NCBI GenBank assembly: GCA_011049095.1
Contig: DSDE01000038.1
Location: 1-12,953, forward strand
DNA: 12,953 bases
Source of the DNA: Fidelibacterota bacterium
GTDB lineage: Bacteria; Fidelibacterota; Fidelibacteria; Fidelibacterales; DSDE01
Direction of reading: 5' to 3'
Positions 1 through 7,457 of the stretch are shown in pieces (the stretch's first letter is position 1; each line of letters opens with the position of its first letter). The notes under the pieces were generated by a model. It was not told where the DNA came from. It did not search any database and saw only the letters and a program-made list of their open reading frames with translations. The position numbers and the translations under genes are program-made.

Positions 1-118
1 AAACCAGACTGTCCAGTGAGTGCATAGCCCCGGCATTAAAGTCCTCAGATAAAAGTGTTCCACTCAGGATGAGCAGCAGAGCAAAGCTGTATAAAAGCGG
101 GTGATCTCTCTTTTTCAT
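1..118 (-). CDS. Exported protein of unknown function, N-terminal fragment
   Basis: Only the first 39 codons are inside the window; the gene continues beyond position 1. The protein begins MKKRDHPLLYSFALLLILSG and goes on TLLSEDFNAGAMHSLDSLV. A basic N-terminus (KKR), a hydrophobic run at about residues 8-22 and a small/polar stretch after it look like a signal peptide or an N-terminal membrane anchor, so the product is probably exported. No good Shine-Dalgarno precedes the ATG at 118; the bases just upstream are tatcccttg. An extended -10 promoter and a hairpin lie upstream. No family can be assigned from so short a piece. Confidence 0.6.
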   Translation of the reverse strand, partial: MKKRDHPLLYSFALLLILSGTLLSEDFNAGAMHSLDSLV

Positions 119-123
119 CAAGG

Positions 124-152
124 GATATTTTACTTATTCTATTGAAAATATC
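124..152 (-). repeat. 8-bp inverted repeat in the leader of the gene at 1-118
   Basis: GATATTTT (124-131) and AAAATATC (145-152) are perfectly complementary with a 13-nt loop. The hairpin ends five bases before the ATG at 118 and lies wholly inside the predicted leader, so it could hide the start site or serve as a palindromic operator. It is AT-only apart from the end pair, so the RNA stem is weak. Confidence 0.4.
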
Positions 153-165
153 CAAAAACTGCATG

Positions 166-174
166 ATTATATCA
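166..174 (-). promoter_or_regulatory. Extended -10 promoter for the gene at 1-118
   Basis: The minus strand reads TGATATAAT, a perfect TATAAT hexamer (plus-strand 166-171) preceded by TGn, which is the extended -10 form that needs little -35 sequence. No good -35 box is seen. Transcription would start near 158, giving a leader of about 40 nt. It sits 27 bases past the end of the protease gene, so it would give the partial gene its own transcript. Confidence 0.5.
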
Positions 175-197
175 CAGTGTAAATTGAATAATCAGCT

Positions 198-1091
198 TTA
201 ACTCTCTCCTGCTTCCAGTTTTGCCAGGGATAATTTAGGACTCCATATTCCAAAAATGATGCTATTGATGATAAGCAGCACGATAAAACCGGGGAGACCG
301 GTCGCACCGGTGGTCAGATCATTTCCACCGGCAATGAGAATCAATGGCAGGCCGGCAGTGCCATTAATTGTGCCATGTAAAATAGCCGGGGCGATAACGC
401 TTTTCGCCTTGGCGCGAAGCAGAAGATGAGCCGGCGTGAGAAAAATGCACCAAAGAATCATGATAAAGACACCGGCCACGGGATGTTGAGGATAATTATG
501 ACCCTTCAATATAATGGGAGCATGCCAGAGGCCCCAAAGCGTTCCCATGATGATACCTGCTTTCCCAAAAGAGAGCTGGTGAAACTCCCGATATAAAAAT
601 CCTCGCCAGCCCATCTCTTCGCCTAAAGCCATAAGTGCATTCAAGGTGATGCCGGCAATAAGCCCCTGAATGAGCGTAAGCCAAAACGGATGCAGCGGCA
701 GCTCCTGATTTTTCATCTCCTCAAGCTGTTCTGGGCTGAGCATATCTGCAAAACGCTCAAAGATACCTGCCATATCTGGTGAATAGTGAATATTTGGAAA
801 GGTCAGATTTACACCCAAGACGGCCAGGGCAAAAAACACGGGGCTCAGCCAGGCCAGCCACCACCAGCCATTCCAGGAGAATCGGAGCGCCATTGTATCT
901 TTAAGCGGCTTGCCATACACTTTTTTCTCGAGAATAATTACTGCCACAGCCGGCATCAACATATAGAGCCCCAGAGCCAGTGAAGCGGCAAGCTTATTTG
1001 TGTACAAACCGCTCAGATATAATATCGCAGCAATAATCCAGCTCAACGCATAAGCCAGAATGAGAAATCGGCTTAATTTTTTCGAAAACAT
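198..1091 (-). CDS. CPBP-family intramembrane metalloprotease (CAAX-protease-like)
   Basis: The 297-residue protein is very hydrophobic, with about eight membrane segments by eye. It carries the three CPBP (Abi/Rce1-type) motifs: EEMGWR at 158-163 (E158, E159, R163), LWGLWH ending in H190, and HGTIN with H239 and N243. In this family the glutamates and histidines bind zinc within the membrane; roles include CAAX processing, bacteriocin immunity and anti-sigma factor cleavage, and the substrate here is unknown. The ATG at 1091 has a strong Shine-Dalgarno (AAGGAG, spacing about 7). It lies 66 bases downstream of ribH on the same strand with no clear terminator between, so it may be read through from the riboflavin operon. 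All catalytic residues look intact. Confidence 0.9.
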   Translation of the reverse strand: MFSKKLSRFLILAYALSWIIAAILYLSGLYTNKLAASLALGLYMLMPAVAVIILEKKVYGKPLKDTMALRFSWNGWWWLAWLSPVFFALAVLGVNLTFPNIHYSPDMAGIFERFADMLSPEQLEEMKNQELPLHPFWLTLIQGLIAGITLNALMALGEEMGWRGFLYREFHQLSFGKAGIIMGTLWGLWHAPIILKGHNYPQHPVAGVFIMILWCIFLTPAHLLLRAKAKSVIAPAILHGTINGTAGLPLILIAGGNDLTTGATGLPGFIVLLIINSIIFGIWSPKLSLAKLEAGES

Positions 1092-1111
1092 ATTTGACTC
1101 CTTCTCTTACC

Positions 1112-1148
1112 TTTTTTCATAGGCAGGCAGAGTTAAATTATGAAAAAA
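1112..1148 (-). repeat. 10-bp perfect inverted repeat between ribH and the protease gene
   Basis: TTTTTTCATA (1112-1121) and TATGAAAAAA (1139-1148) are exact reverse complements around a 17-nt loop. On the minus-strand transcript the hairpin would form between ribH and the protease gene, but the 3' arm is followed by GGTAAGAG rather than a T-run, so it is not a standard terminator in that direction. It may be a processing or stability hairpin, or simply an AT-rich coincidence. Confidence 0.4.
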
Positions 1149-1157
1149 TTGTTGTTC

Positions 1158-1622
1158 CTATTGCAGATTTTTGAAAAGGTTTGCCATCTCGATGGCGCTG
1201 AGAACGGCATTCCACCCTTTGTTGCCGCTTTTTGTGCCGGCCCTTTCCAGCGCCTGCTCGATATTATCGGTGGTGATGACGCCAAAAATTACCGGCATCT
1301 GATTATGCATAGAGACTTGAGCCACACCTTTGGAAACTTCACTGGCCACATAATCAAAATGGGGCGTCCCCCCCCGGATTACTGCCCCCAGACAGACAAT
1401 TGCATCATATTTTTTCTTTTTGCAAAGCAGCTCGGCGGTCACTGGTATTTCAAAAGCGCCGGGGACCCAGGTGATTTCCAGATCAGAAGGCAGCCCGTCA
1501 TGCCGAATCCAGCAGTCTTCTGCGCCGCTTAGAAGCTCTTTAGTGATAAGGTCATTGAAGCGACTGATGACTATACCCAGGCGTAAGCCTTTTGCCGATA
1601 ATTTTCCTTCATAGCTTTTCAT
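1158..1622 (-). CDS. ribH: 6,7-dimethyl-8-ribityllumazine synthase
   Basis: RibH condenses 5-amino-6-ribitylamino-uracil with 3,4-dihydroxy-2-butanone 4-phosphate to give lumazine, the substrate of riboflavin synthase; members form cytosolic pentamers or 60-mers. At 154 residues it has the usual length. Family signatures in order are SRFND at 20-24 (substrate-ring contact), VPGAFEIP at 53-60, LGAVIRGGTPH ending in the catalytic histidine H88, FGVITTDNIEQA near 112-123, and ERAGTKSGNKG near 125-135 (phosphate and subunit contacts). The ATG at 1622 has a consensus Shine-Dalgarno (AAGGAG). It follows ribBA by 13 bases and is the last riboflavin gene in the operon. No unusual residue is seen. Confidence 0.97.
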   Translation of the reverse strand: MKSYEGKLSAKGLRLGIVISRFNDLITKELLSGAEDCWIRHDGLPSDLEITWVPGAFEIPVTAELLCKKKKYDAIVCLGAVIRGGTPHFDYVASEVSKGVAQVSMHNQMPVIFGVITTDNIEQALERAGTKSGNKGWNAVLSAIEMANLFKNLQ

Positions 1623-1635
1623 CTCTTTCTCCTTT

Positions 1636-2832
1636 TCAGATTGATCGTAATAAATGGCCCATTTTTATCTTTTTTGTTTCTAAATATTTCTGATTATCGG
1701 GCTTTGCCGGAATATCTATGGGCTCGCGGTCTGTGATTTCCAAACCGTACCCTTCCAGCCCCACAAGTTTTTTGGGATTATTGGTCATCAGGCGCATCTT
1801 TTTCACGCCTTGATCAACCAACATTTGTGCGCCGACGCCATATTCCCGTAAATCAGACTTGAAGCCCAGTTGGTGATTGGCTTCTACTGTATCATATCCT
1901 TGCTCTTGAAGCTCATAGGCCATTATTTTGTGCTTTAGGCCAATACCGCGCCCTTCCTGCTTCAAATAGATAAAAACGCCTCGTCCCTCTTCTGCAATTT
2001 TCTCCAGGGCAAAATTTTTCTGGTCGCCGCAATCGCAGCGGGCTGAGCCAAAGACATCCCCTGTAAGACATTCACTATGCACTCGAACCAAGACAGGCTC
2101 TTCACCACTCAGGTCTCCCATGCTGATGGCCAGGTGCGATTCCAACGTGATGATATCTTCATAAAGCGTCAGACGGAAATGGCCAAATTCATTGGGAAAA
2201 TCCACAGTGGTCAGGCGACGGACCAATTTTTCATTTTGTCTTCGAAATTTGATGAGGTCTGAAATAGTGACAATTTTTAATTGGTGGGATTCGGCGAAAC
2301 TCATAAGATCAGGAACTCTGGCCATTGTGCCGTCTTCATTGAGAATTTCACACATCACCGCCGCGGGAGATAAACCGGCCAGGCGGCAGAGGTCCACTCC
2401 GGCTTCCGTGTGTCCGGCACGGCGCAAAACACCGCCTTGCCGGGCAACTATGGGGAAAATATGGCCTGGCCTGGCCAAATCGGCAGCGCCAGCATCAGGG
2501 TCAATAAGAGTCCGCAGGGTGATAGCCCGATCGGAAGCTGAAATACCGGTGCTGGTGCCCCTAATTGCATCCACCGAAACTGTAAATTTTGTTGTGTGAA
2601 GGGACGTATTATCGCTGACCATTTCCTTAAGGTCAAATTGCTCGGCGATTTTGTCATCGATGGCTACACATAGAAGCCCCCGCGCTTCCCTCGTGATAAA
2701 ATTAATATCCCGCGGGGTGACATACTGGACAGCCTGAATGATATCTCCTTCGTTTTCTCGCGCAGGATCATCAACCACAATAATCATTTTTCCCTGTTTC
2801 AGCTCTTCGAGAGCTTCTTGTATCGTATTCAT
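1636..2832 (-). CDS. ribBA: Bifunctional 3,4-dihydroxy-2-butanone-4-phosphate synthase / GTP cyclohydrolase II
   Basis: This 398-residue fusion supplies both riboflavin precursors. The N-terminal RibB half (about 1-200) turns ribulose-5-phosphate into dihydroxybutanone phosphate and formate. It shows RENEGD at 25-30, TSLHTTKF at 77-83, RPGHIFP at 121-127 and RAGHTEA at 138-144. The C-terminal RibA half (about 205-398) opens GTP. It has RVHSECLTGDVFGS at 250-263, zinc ligands C255, C266 and C268, QEGRGIGL at 292-299, and the TNNPKK and YGL motifs near the end. I chose the ATG at 2832, which is 8 bases after the ribE stop, has GTGAG as ribosome-binding site and gives the family-typical start MNTIQEALEEL. 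An ATG at 2859 would add nine residues and overlap ribE. Both active sites look complete. Confidence 0.96.
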   Translation of the reverse strand: MNTIQEALEELKQGKMIIVVDDPARENEGDIIQAVQYVTPRDINFITREARGLLCVAIDDKIAEQFDLKEMVSDNTSLHTTKFTVSVDAIRGTSTGISASDRAITLRTLIDPDAGAADLARPGHIFPIVARQGGVLRRAGHTEAGVDLCRLAGLSPAAVMCEILNEDGTMARVPDLMSFAESHQLKIVTISDLIKFRRQNEKLVRRLTTVDFPNEFGHFRLTLYEDIITLESHLAISMGDLSGEEPVLVRVHSECLTGDVFGSARCDCGDQKNFALEKIAEEGRGVFIYLKQEGRGIGLKHKIMAYELQEQGYDTVEANHQLGFKSDLREYGVGAQMLVDQGVKKMRLMTNNPKKLVGLEGYGLEITDREPIDIPAKPDNQKYLETKKIKMGHLLRSI

Positions 2833-2840
2833 ATTTTCAC

Positions 2841-3479
2841 TCACAAGCGGTATCCCCATTTCGCTAAGGTTTCTTTATTCAATGATCTCTTTTGAGCATC
2901 GAGCATTTGCTTTATATATTTTCCTAAAATATCCGTTTCAATGTTTACGGCTTGACCAACACGCCACTTATTCAAGGTGCATTTTTGCAAAGTATGTGGA
3001 ATAATGGCCACGGTGAAGCTTTGCGGATCCCGTTTTGCCACTGTGAGGCTGATGCCATCCAGTGTAATGCTGCCTTTTTCTACAATAAGCTCCAGCCACT
3101 CCGCCTCAGCCCTGAAAGTCAGCTCACGATTTGTGCCAAGATCATTAATATTCTCTAAATAAGCGATGCCATCAATATGTCCCTGGACAAAGTGTCCGCC
3201 CAACCTGCCACTTGCAGGAAGCGCTCTTTCCAGATTGACGCTCTGTCCGCTTTTCCAGTTTTTAATTGTGCTGCGCTGAATTGTTTCTGAGACAGCCTCC
3301 ACAGTAAATGATCGCTCCTTGAGACTTGTTACAGTCAGGCAAGCGCCATTGACGGCGATGGAATCATCGGCTTTTGTCCCTTCTAAAACTAATTTTGCAG
3401 CAATTTCAATCTGCCAGTGGCTGCCTTTTTGCTGAATCTGGAAAATTTTTCCTGTTTCTTCGATAATACCGGTAAACAT
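2841..3479 (-). CDS. ribE: Riboflavin synthase, alpha subunit
   Basis: It dismutates two molecules of 6,7-dimethyl-8-ribityllumazine into riboflavin and the ribitylamino-uracil precursor, in the cytosol, as a trimer. The 212-residue protein has the internal duplication of the family: two lumazine-binding domains. The first (about 1-96) starts with the hallmark MFTGIIEETG and contains AVNGACLTVT. The second (about 97-195) starts with GGHFVQGHIDG and contains TLDGISLTV, ending near GQAVNIETDILGKYI. The ATG at 3479 lies immediately after the TAG of ribD (stop occupies 3480-3482), so translation of the two is probably coupled. The symbol ribE follows Bacillus/plant-type usage for the alpha chain; E. 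coli calls it ribC. Confidence 0.96.
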   Translation of the reverse strand: MFTGIIEETGKIFQIQQKGSHWQIEIAAKLVLEGTKADDSIAVNGACLTVTSLKERSFTVEAVSETIQRSTIKNWKSGQSVNLERALPASGRLGGHFVQGHIDGIAYLENINDLGTNRELTFRAEAEWLELIVEKGSITLDGISLTVAKRDPQSFTVAIIPHTLQKCTLNKWRVGQAVNIETDILGKYIKQMLDAQKRSLNKETLAKWGYRL

Positions 3480-4556
3480 CTAATACACTCTGTATGTGCT
3501 TGACAAATGGGCGTCTTCACCTGAAACTTTCCAGGTATTATGGATACCGGCATCAGCTTCGCCCATCTTTTTTTCTAAAAACTGCATCATTCGATGACCT
3601 TTGCCTATACTTTTAGGAGAAATAAAAAGCTCCAGCCTGTCAAGATGTCCCGCTGCGATAAGGCTGCTCTGGAGAATGGCACCACCTTCCACAAGAATAG
3701 ACTGAATGCCTTGCTGCAGAATTGTTTTGAGCATCTCATCCCAAGGAATCATTTCACCTTCAAAAAGAAGAGGAATCAGCGGTGAATTTTTCAGCGGAGA
3801 ATGACGCCAGCTTTTTTCGCGAGAAATAATAAAAGTCTCCGCTTCTGAGGCGGTCTGCACCATTTTTGCGTTGAATGGCGTACGACAATTGGGATCAGCG
3901 ATGATTCTTTTAGGATTGCGCCCCTGTATCAGACGCACCGTCAGCTCAGGATCATCAGCAAGAACGGTGTTGACACCCACTAAAACAGCATCTGCTTCTG
4001 CTCTGAGCTGGTGAACGGTTCGGCGGGACTCTTCGCAGGATATCCATTTTGACTGGCCCTGGCTATCTGCAATAAAAGCATCGATGGTAACGGCTGATTT
4101 GTGAATCAGATAGGGTAAGGAAACTTGCATCGCTTTAAAAAATGGCTGATTGAGCTGACGAGCAAGTTTTGATTCAATCCCCTCTGTCACCTCTATACCA
4201 TTTTGCTTGAGAATCTCTATCCCGGCGCCACTGACTTTCGGGTTGGGGTCCCGCACAGCTATCACGACACGACGAAAAGCTTCCCGAACCAGCATCGGAG
4301 CGCAAGCAGGGGTCTTGCCATGATAAGAGCAGGGCTCCAGGGTGACATAAATCGTGGCACCAGAAACCGGTGCCACCGCTTTTTTCACGGCATTGACCTC
4401 AGCATGGGCTTCTCCAAATTTTTCGTGCCAGCCTTCACCAATAATTTTGCCACCCTTCACAATGACAGCCCCCACCATCGGATTTGGGCTTGTCAATCCA
4501 GCGCCACGTCTGGCCAGCTCAAGGGCGCGATGCATATAGTATTGATCATCAATCAA
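3480..4556 (-). CDS. ribD: Bifunctional diaminohydroxyphosphoribosylaminopyrimidine deaminase / uracil reductase
   Basis: RibD carries out deamination and then NADPH-dependent side-chain reduction, the second and third steps from GTP. In 358 residues the cytidine-deaminase-like domain (about 1-145) has HAEVNAV with zinc ligand H51 and catalytic E53, then TLEPCSYHGKTPAC with zinc ligands C76 and C85. The reductase domain (about 147-358) has SKWISCEESRR, LRAEADAVLVGVNTVLADDPELT and LVEGGAIL. The usual SLDG of the reductase reads TIDA here. The start is TTG at 4556: it gives M-IDDQYYMHRAL, matching the conserved YYM...AL beginning of the family, and has GGGG 8 bases upstream. The next in-frame ATG (4535) would cut off this conserved beginning. 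First gene of the operon, behind the FMN riboswitch. Confidence 0.95.
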   Translation of the reverse strand: MIDDQYYMHRALELARRGAGLTSPNPMVGAVIVKGGKIIGEGWHEKFGEAHAEVNAVKKAVAPVSGATIYVTLEPCSYHGKTPACAPMLVREAFRRVVIAVRDPNPKVSGAGIEILKQNGIEVTEGIESKLARQLNQPFFKAMQVSLPYLIHKSAVTIDAFIADSQGQSKWISCEESRRTVHQLRAEADAVLVGVNTVLADDPELTVRLIQGRNPKRIIADPNCRTPFNAKMVQTASEAETFIISREKSWRHSPLKNSPLIPLLFEGEMIPWDEMLKTILQQGIQSILVEGGAILQSSLIAAGHLDRLELFISPKSIGKGHRMMQFLEKKMGEADAGIHNTWKVSGEDAHLSSTYRVY

Positions 4557-4558
4557 AC

Positions 4559-4588
4559 AAAAAACCCCGTTTTGACTCAGGGCGTTTT
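4559..4588 (-). terminator. Riboswitch-controlled terminator overlapping the ribD ribosome-binding site
   Basis: On the minus strand AAAACgCCC pairs with GGGGTTTT (8 pairs with one bulged G) and the 3' arm runs into a T6 tract. The GGGG of this arm is also the best ribosome-binding site for the TTG start at 4556. The same hairpin could therefore stop transcription and block translation when FMN is bound. The hairpin begins two bases after the aptamer closing stem. Confidence 0.65.
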
Positions 4589-4590
4589 AT

Positions 4591-4706
4591 GTCTTCTCCC
4601 ATCCGGACTTTTACCGTCGGCGTCTGAATTTCACAGACTCTGTCTGCCTGGTGACAGACTCACGGGCTTTCACCGTCGGTGGGGACATTCACCCCGCCCC
4701 GAAGAC
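4591..4706 (-). promoter_or_regulatory. FMN riboswitch (RFN element)
   Basis: The minus-strand sequence carries the RFN consensus blocks in order: closing stem GTCTTC, then GGGGCGGGGTGAAT, CCCCACCGACGGTGA, AAGCCCGTGAG, the variable stem TCTGTCACCAGGCAGACAGA, GAAATTCAGACGCCGACGGT, AAAGTCCGGATGGGAGAAGAC. The ends GTCTTC and GAAGAC form P1. This class binds flavin mononucleotide and lowers expression of riboflavin genes when FMN is plentiful. Its place directly before ribD and the downstream terminator agree with that role. Confidence 0.97.
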
Positions 4707-4712
4707 CTTGAG

Positions 4713-4741
4713 AATTTACATTTTATTTGATTTGATTCCAA
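4713..4741 (-). promoter_or_regulatory. Candidate promoter of the riboflavin operon
   Basis: The minus strand has TTGGAA (4736-4741), a 17-base spacer and TAAATT (4713-4718). Each hexamer matches four of six positions of the sigma-70 consensus. A start about 7 bases further on would fall at roughly 4706, exactly where the aptamer closing stem begins, which supports the choice. The spacing is ideal but the boxes are only fair. Confidence 0.4.
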
Positions 4742-4747
4742 ACAAAG

Positions 4748-4771
4748 CTGATTTGCATAATATTCAATCAG
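4748..4771 (-). terminator. Weak hairpin after the signalling operon
   Basis: CTGATT and AATCAG form a 6-bp perfect stem with a 12-nt loop, starting 9 bases after the stop of the hybrid kinase gene. On the minus strand it is followed by CTTTGTTTGG, an interrupted T-rich run. It is the only candidate for ending the signalling transcript before the riboflavin promoter, and it is weak. Confidence 0.3.
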
Positions 4772-4779
4772 ACTAAAAA

Positions 4780-6720
4780 CTATAGCGCTTCATCATCAAG
4801 TAATTTACGGACTTGCCTCAGGAGCTTATCAACGGTATAAGGTTTAGATAAAATAGGATAGCCATTGTGGTTCAGATTGTCCATATTGGTATAGCCAGTA
4901 GTCAGGAGTATTTTGCAGTCAGGATATTTATCATGGACTTTTTCAGCCAAGTCAAAACCGCTGACCCCCGGCATCACAATATCAGTAAAAAGGATATCGG
5001 GCATCGTGCTGAGCTTTTCCAGTTTACTCAGGGCATCTTTCCCGTGTGCCGCGCTGATGACCTTATAGCCTTGCATCATCAGGGCTTTTTCTGCAAAAAG
5101 CCTGACACTGTCGTCATCTTCAACGATAAAGACCCATTCAGACCCTTTTAACTCTGTTTGCTTTAACTGAGATGGCAGCGCGGATTTTATGTCACCAGAT
5201 ATGGCAGGCAGAAATACAGATACAACCGTACCATTGCCCGGCTCGCTTTTCACCTCGATATTTCCTTTGTAGCGCTCGACAATATTCAAGACGGTGGCCA
5301 GACCCAATCCGGTTCCCTTGCCCTTGCTTTTTGTTGTAAAAAAGGGCTCAAATATTTTTTTCTGGTCTTGAGGGGAAATTCCAATCCCATTATCAGCGAC
5401 CTCGATGCAGATTTTTGGGTTTTTGCCTATTGCATCTTCTGTTAGGCGGCATCGAATATGAATACGAGGCTCTTCGCGAGGGTGCTCAGCCTCCCGAACA
5501 GCATCACGGGCATTGAGAATGAGATTGAGTACGACCTGCTCAATTTGTCCCGGATCGGCTTCGACATAGACTGGCATATCAGGCAGCTCGGTTTCAATGA
5601 TAATATCCTCTCCAATCAGCCGAAAAATAATCTTTTTCATATCGCGAATGAGGCTGCTGACATCAAAAACCATTCGTTCCACAATGTCTTTTCTGCTAAA
5701 GGCAAGGAGCTGGCGGGTTAGGGCTGAGCCTCTTTCTCCTGCCTGTAGTATTTCTTCATAAAAAGGTCTGTTTGGGTCATCATCACTGCTGATCTGTTTC
5801 AACAATTCCGCCTGGCCGTTAATGACAGTAAGGATATTATTAAAGTCGTGGGCTATGCCGCTGGCCAATGCGCCAATAGCTTCTATCTTCTGAGAATGTT
5901 GGAGTTGAATTTGCAGCTCATTGGCTTTAAGCTCGGCCTTTTTTTTATCGGTAATATTCATATGGCTGCCTGCCACACGATGAACCCACCCATTTTCATC
6001 GCGGTCTAAGCTCATAGCTCTGGTATATATCCATAGCCAGTTTCCATTTCTGTCCTGCATTTGGTACTCAACGTCAAAGTAGGGAGACTCACCTTTCAGA
6101 TGGTTTACAAGCCCTGTCTTGATTCTTTGCAAATCATTTGGATGCATAAGTTTCAGAGTATGCTCCAGGCCTTTTTCTATGGCCTTGAAAGGCAGATTTG
6201 TCATTTGCAGCCAATTTTCATCATAAAGGACCTCCCCAGTGTCCAGGTCCCAGTCCCAGAGACCGATAGCTGCGGCTTTCATAACCATTTCCAGTCGTTT
6301 TTCGCTTTGCAGGAGGGCATTGGCAGTATGCTGTTTCTCTTTTTGGAGACAGATTTTTTCATAGCAGCGTTCTAATGTGTGCAGCAGCTCCTGTGTTTCG
6401 AGAGGTTTTCTCAAATAGTCATAGGCGCCTTGGCGCAGCGCTAAAACGGCGTTGTCTGTGCCGCTGTAGGCAGTCATCATCACACAGATCAGAGCCGGAT
6501 GCATCTCTTTCAGCGGCTGGATGATGTCGATGCCATTGTCTTTTCCGATGCGAATATCAAGGAGGGCCACATCGGGCTTAAATCCCCTGCAAAGCTCAAT
6601 AGCTTTTGCTGCATTTCCGGCAGATTTGACTGTATAATCTCGGGATTCTAAAACATCGGTGAGAATCAGGGCAAAATCTTCATCGTCATCAACAATCAGC
6701 ACACGTTTTTCTAAAATCAT
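4780..6720 (-). CDS. Soluble hybrid histidine kinase, REC-PAS-HisKA-HATPase-REC
   Basis: The 646-residue protein has no membrane segment. Domains in order: an N-terminal receiver (about 5-118; acidic pocket D11-D13, acceptor D55, T83, K105); a short helical linker; a PAS domain with PAC extension (about 140-260); HisKA (about 275-345) with phospho-acceptor H291 in AHDFNN; HATPase (about 385-515) with N403, DNGIGI at 443-448 and GTGLGL at 469-474; and a C-terminal receiver (about 530-644) with acceptor D580, TTGY and SKP. The HDFNN H-box and PAS partner are typical of the NtrB-like/HWE-free hybrid group. All phosphotransfer residues seem present. Its ATG overlaps the stop of the REC-REC gene (ATGA), so the two are translationally coupled. 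No effector domain follows, so it likely passes phosphate on to, or is controlled by, partners. Confidence 0.95.
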   Translation of the reverse strand: MILEKRVLIVDDDEDFALILTDVLESRDYTVKSAGNAAKAIELCRGFKPDVALLDIRIGKDNGIDIIQPLKEMHPALICVMMTAYSGTDNAVLALRQGAYDYLRKPLETQELLHTLERCYEKICLQKEKQHTANALLQSEKRLEMVMKAAAIGLWDWDLDTGEVLYDENWLQMTNLPFKAIEKGLEHTLKLMHPNDLQRIKTGLVNHLKGESPYFDVEYQMQDRNGNWLWIYTRAMSLDRDENGWVHRVAGSHMNITDKKKAELKANELQIQLQHSQKIEAIGALASGIAHDFNNILTVINGQAELLKQISSDDDPNRPFYEEILQAGERGSALTRQLLAFSRKDIVERMVFDVSSLIRDMKKIIFRLIGEDIIIETELPDMPVYVEADPGQIEQVVLNLILNARDAVREAEHPREEPRIHIRCRLTEDAIGKNPKICIEVADNGIGISPQDQKKIFEPFFTTKSKGKGTGLGLATVLNIVERYKGNIEVKSEPGNGTVVSVFLPAISGDIKSALPSQLKQTELKGSEWVFIVEDDDSVRLFAEKALMMQGYKVISAAHGKDALSKLEKLSTMPDILFTDIVMPGVSGFDLAEKVHDKYPDCKILLTTGYTNMDNLNHNGYPILSKPYTVDKLLRQVRKLLDDEAL

Positions 6721-7457
6721 TGGCTTCTTTCCTCGCTTTCCTGTCGCTCTTTTGCCTCTTCAATAAGCTGAAGCAGTTTTTCCGGGTTGAAAGGTTTATG
6801 GAGGATCTGCCTAAACCAGATATCCTGCGTTTCATCATTAAGACGGTCTGCTTCGATTGAATAGGCTGTCGTCATTATAACGGGGAGTGTAAAGCCTTCT
6901 TTCCGTAATTTCTGATAGGTTTCGATTCCATCCAAAACTGGCATTCGCAAATCCAGCAGGAGAAGGTCCACATGCTGCGTTCGTAATTTATCTAAAGCTT
7001 GCTGACCATTTGAGGCGCTTATTACAATTTTTCCGTTGCGTTTCAGCACATTTTCCAGACTTTGGAGAAAATCAGGGTCATCGTCGGCAATGAGAATGAT
7101 GCCACTGCTTAGATTTTCCAGCCGATTCAGGAGTGCATTCATATCCAGGGGTTTGCGGAGAATATCTGTCACCCCTTCTCTGGCGGCCTGTAGCAAGAGA
7201 TGCTCTATGCTATATCCGGTCATCAAAAATGTTTTGACAGCGGGCAGACGACGCCGGATTTCCAAATAGCTCTCGAGGCCGTTCATTCCATTGAGCTGCA
7301 CGTCAATAAAGGCCACATCAAAATGATGCCTGTCGCTGAGAGCAATGGCCTTTTCTCCTGAATTGGCGATTGTTGTGCGGTATCCTTTGCTCTCTAGAAC
7401 CATGGCCAGGCTGTCGGCAAAATCGAAGTCATCATCAACAATTAAGATATGAATCAT
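6717..7457 (-). CDS. Tandem receiver protein, REC-REC, without output domain
   Basis: The 246-residue protein consists of two complete CheY-like receiver domains and a short charged tail. Domain 1 (about 2-115) has D8-D10, acceptor D52, T80 and K102. Domain 2 (about 120-236) has D125-D127, acceptor D169, T197 and K221. Nothing resembling a DNA-binding, GGDEF, EAL or HPt domain is present; the tail (RQESEERSQ) is simply polar. It probably acts as a phosphate carrier or competing sink between the flanking kinases. It is locked into the operon by ATGA overlaps at both ends: its ATG overlaps the stop of the Cache kinase gene and its TGA overlaps the start of the hybrid kinase gene. Confidence 0.93.
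   Translation of the reverse strand: MIHILIVDDDFDFADSLAMVLESKGYRTTIANSGEKAIALSDRHHFDVAFIDVQLNGMNGLESYLEIRRRLPAVKTFLMTGYSIEHLLLQAAREGVTDILRKPLDMNALLNRLENLSSGIILIADDDPDFLQSLENVLKRNGKIVISASNGQQALDKLRTQHVDLLLLDLRMPVLDGIETYQKLRKEGFTLPVIMTTAYSIEADRLNDETQDIWFRQILHKPFNPEKLLQLIEEAKERQESEERSQ

Noticed and set aside
1140..1532. A 130-codon plus-strand frame opposite ribH
   Set aside because: It mirrors a conserved gene; its codons are explained by the complementary strand.
2833..2859. Longer ribBA start at 2859
   Set aside because: It would overlap ribE and lacks a suitable ribosome-binding site, while the ATG at 2832 has one and matches the family start.
4203..4730. A 175-codon open frame on the plus strand opposite ribD and the riboswitch
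   Set aside because: It is antisense to a clear enzyme gene and an RNA aptamer, has no ribosome-binding site and reads as low-complexity shadow sequence.
6717..7457. A cryptic HPt or DNA-binding domain in the REC-REC protein
   Set aside because: Two standard receivers fill the length, leaving only a 10-residue polar tail.
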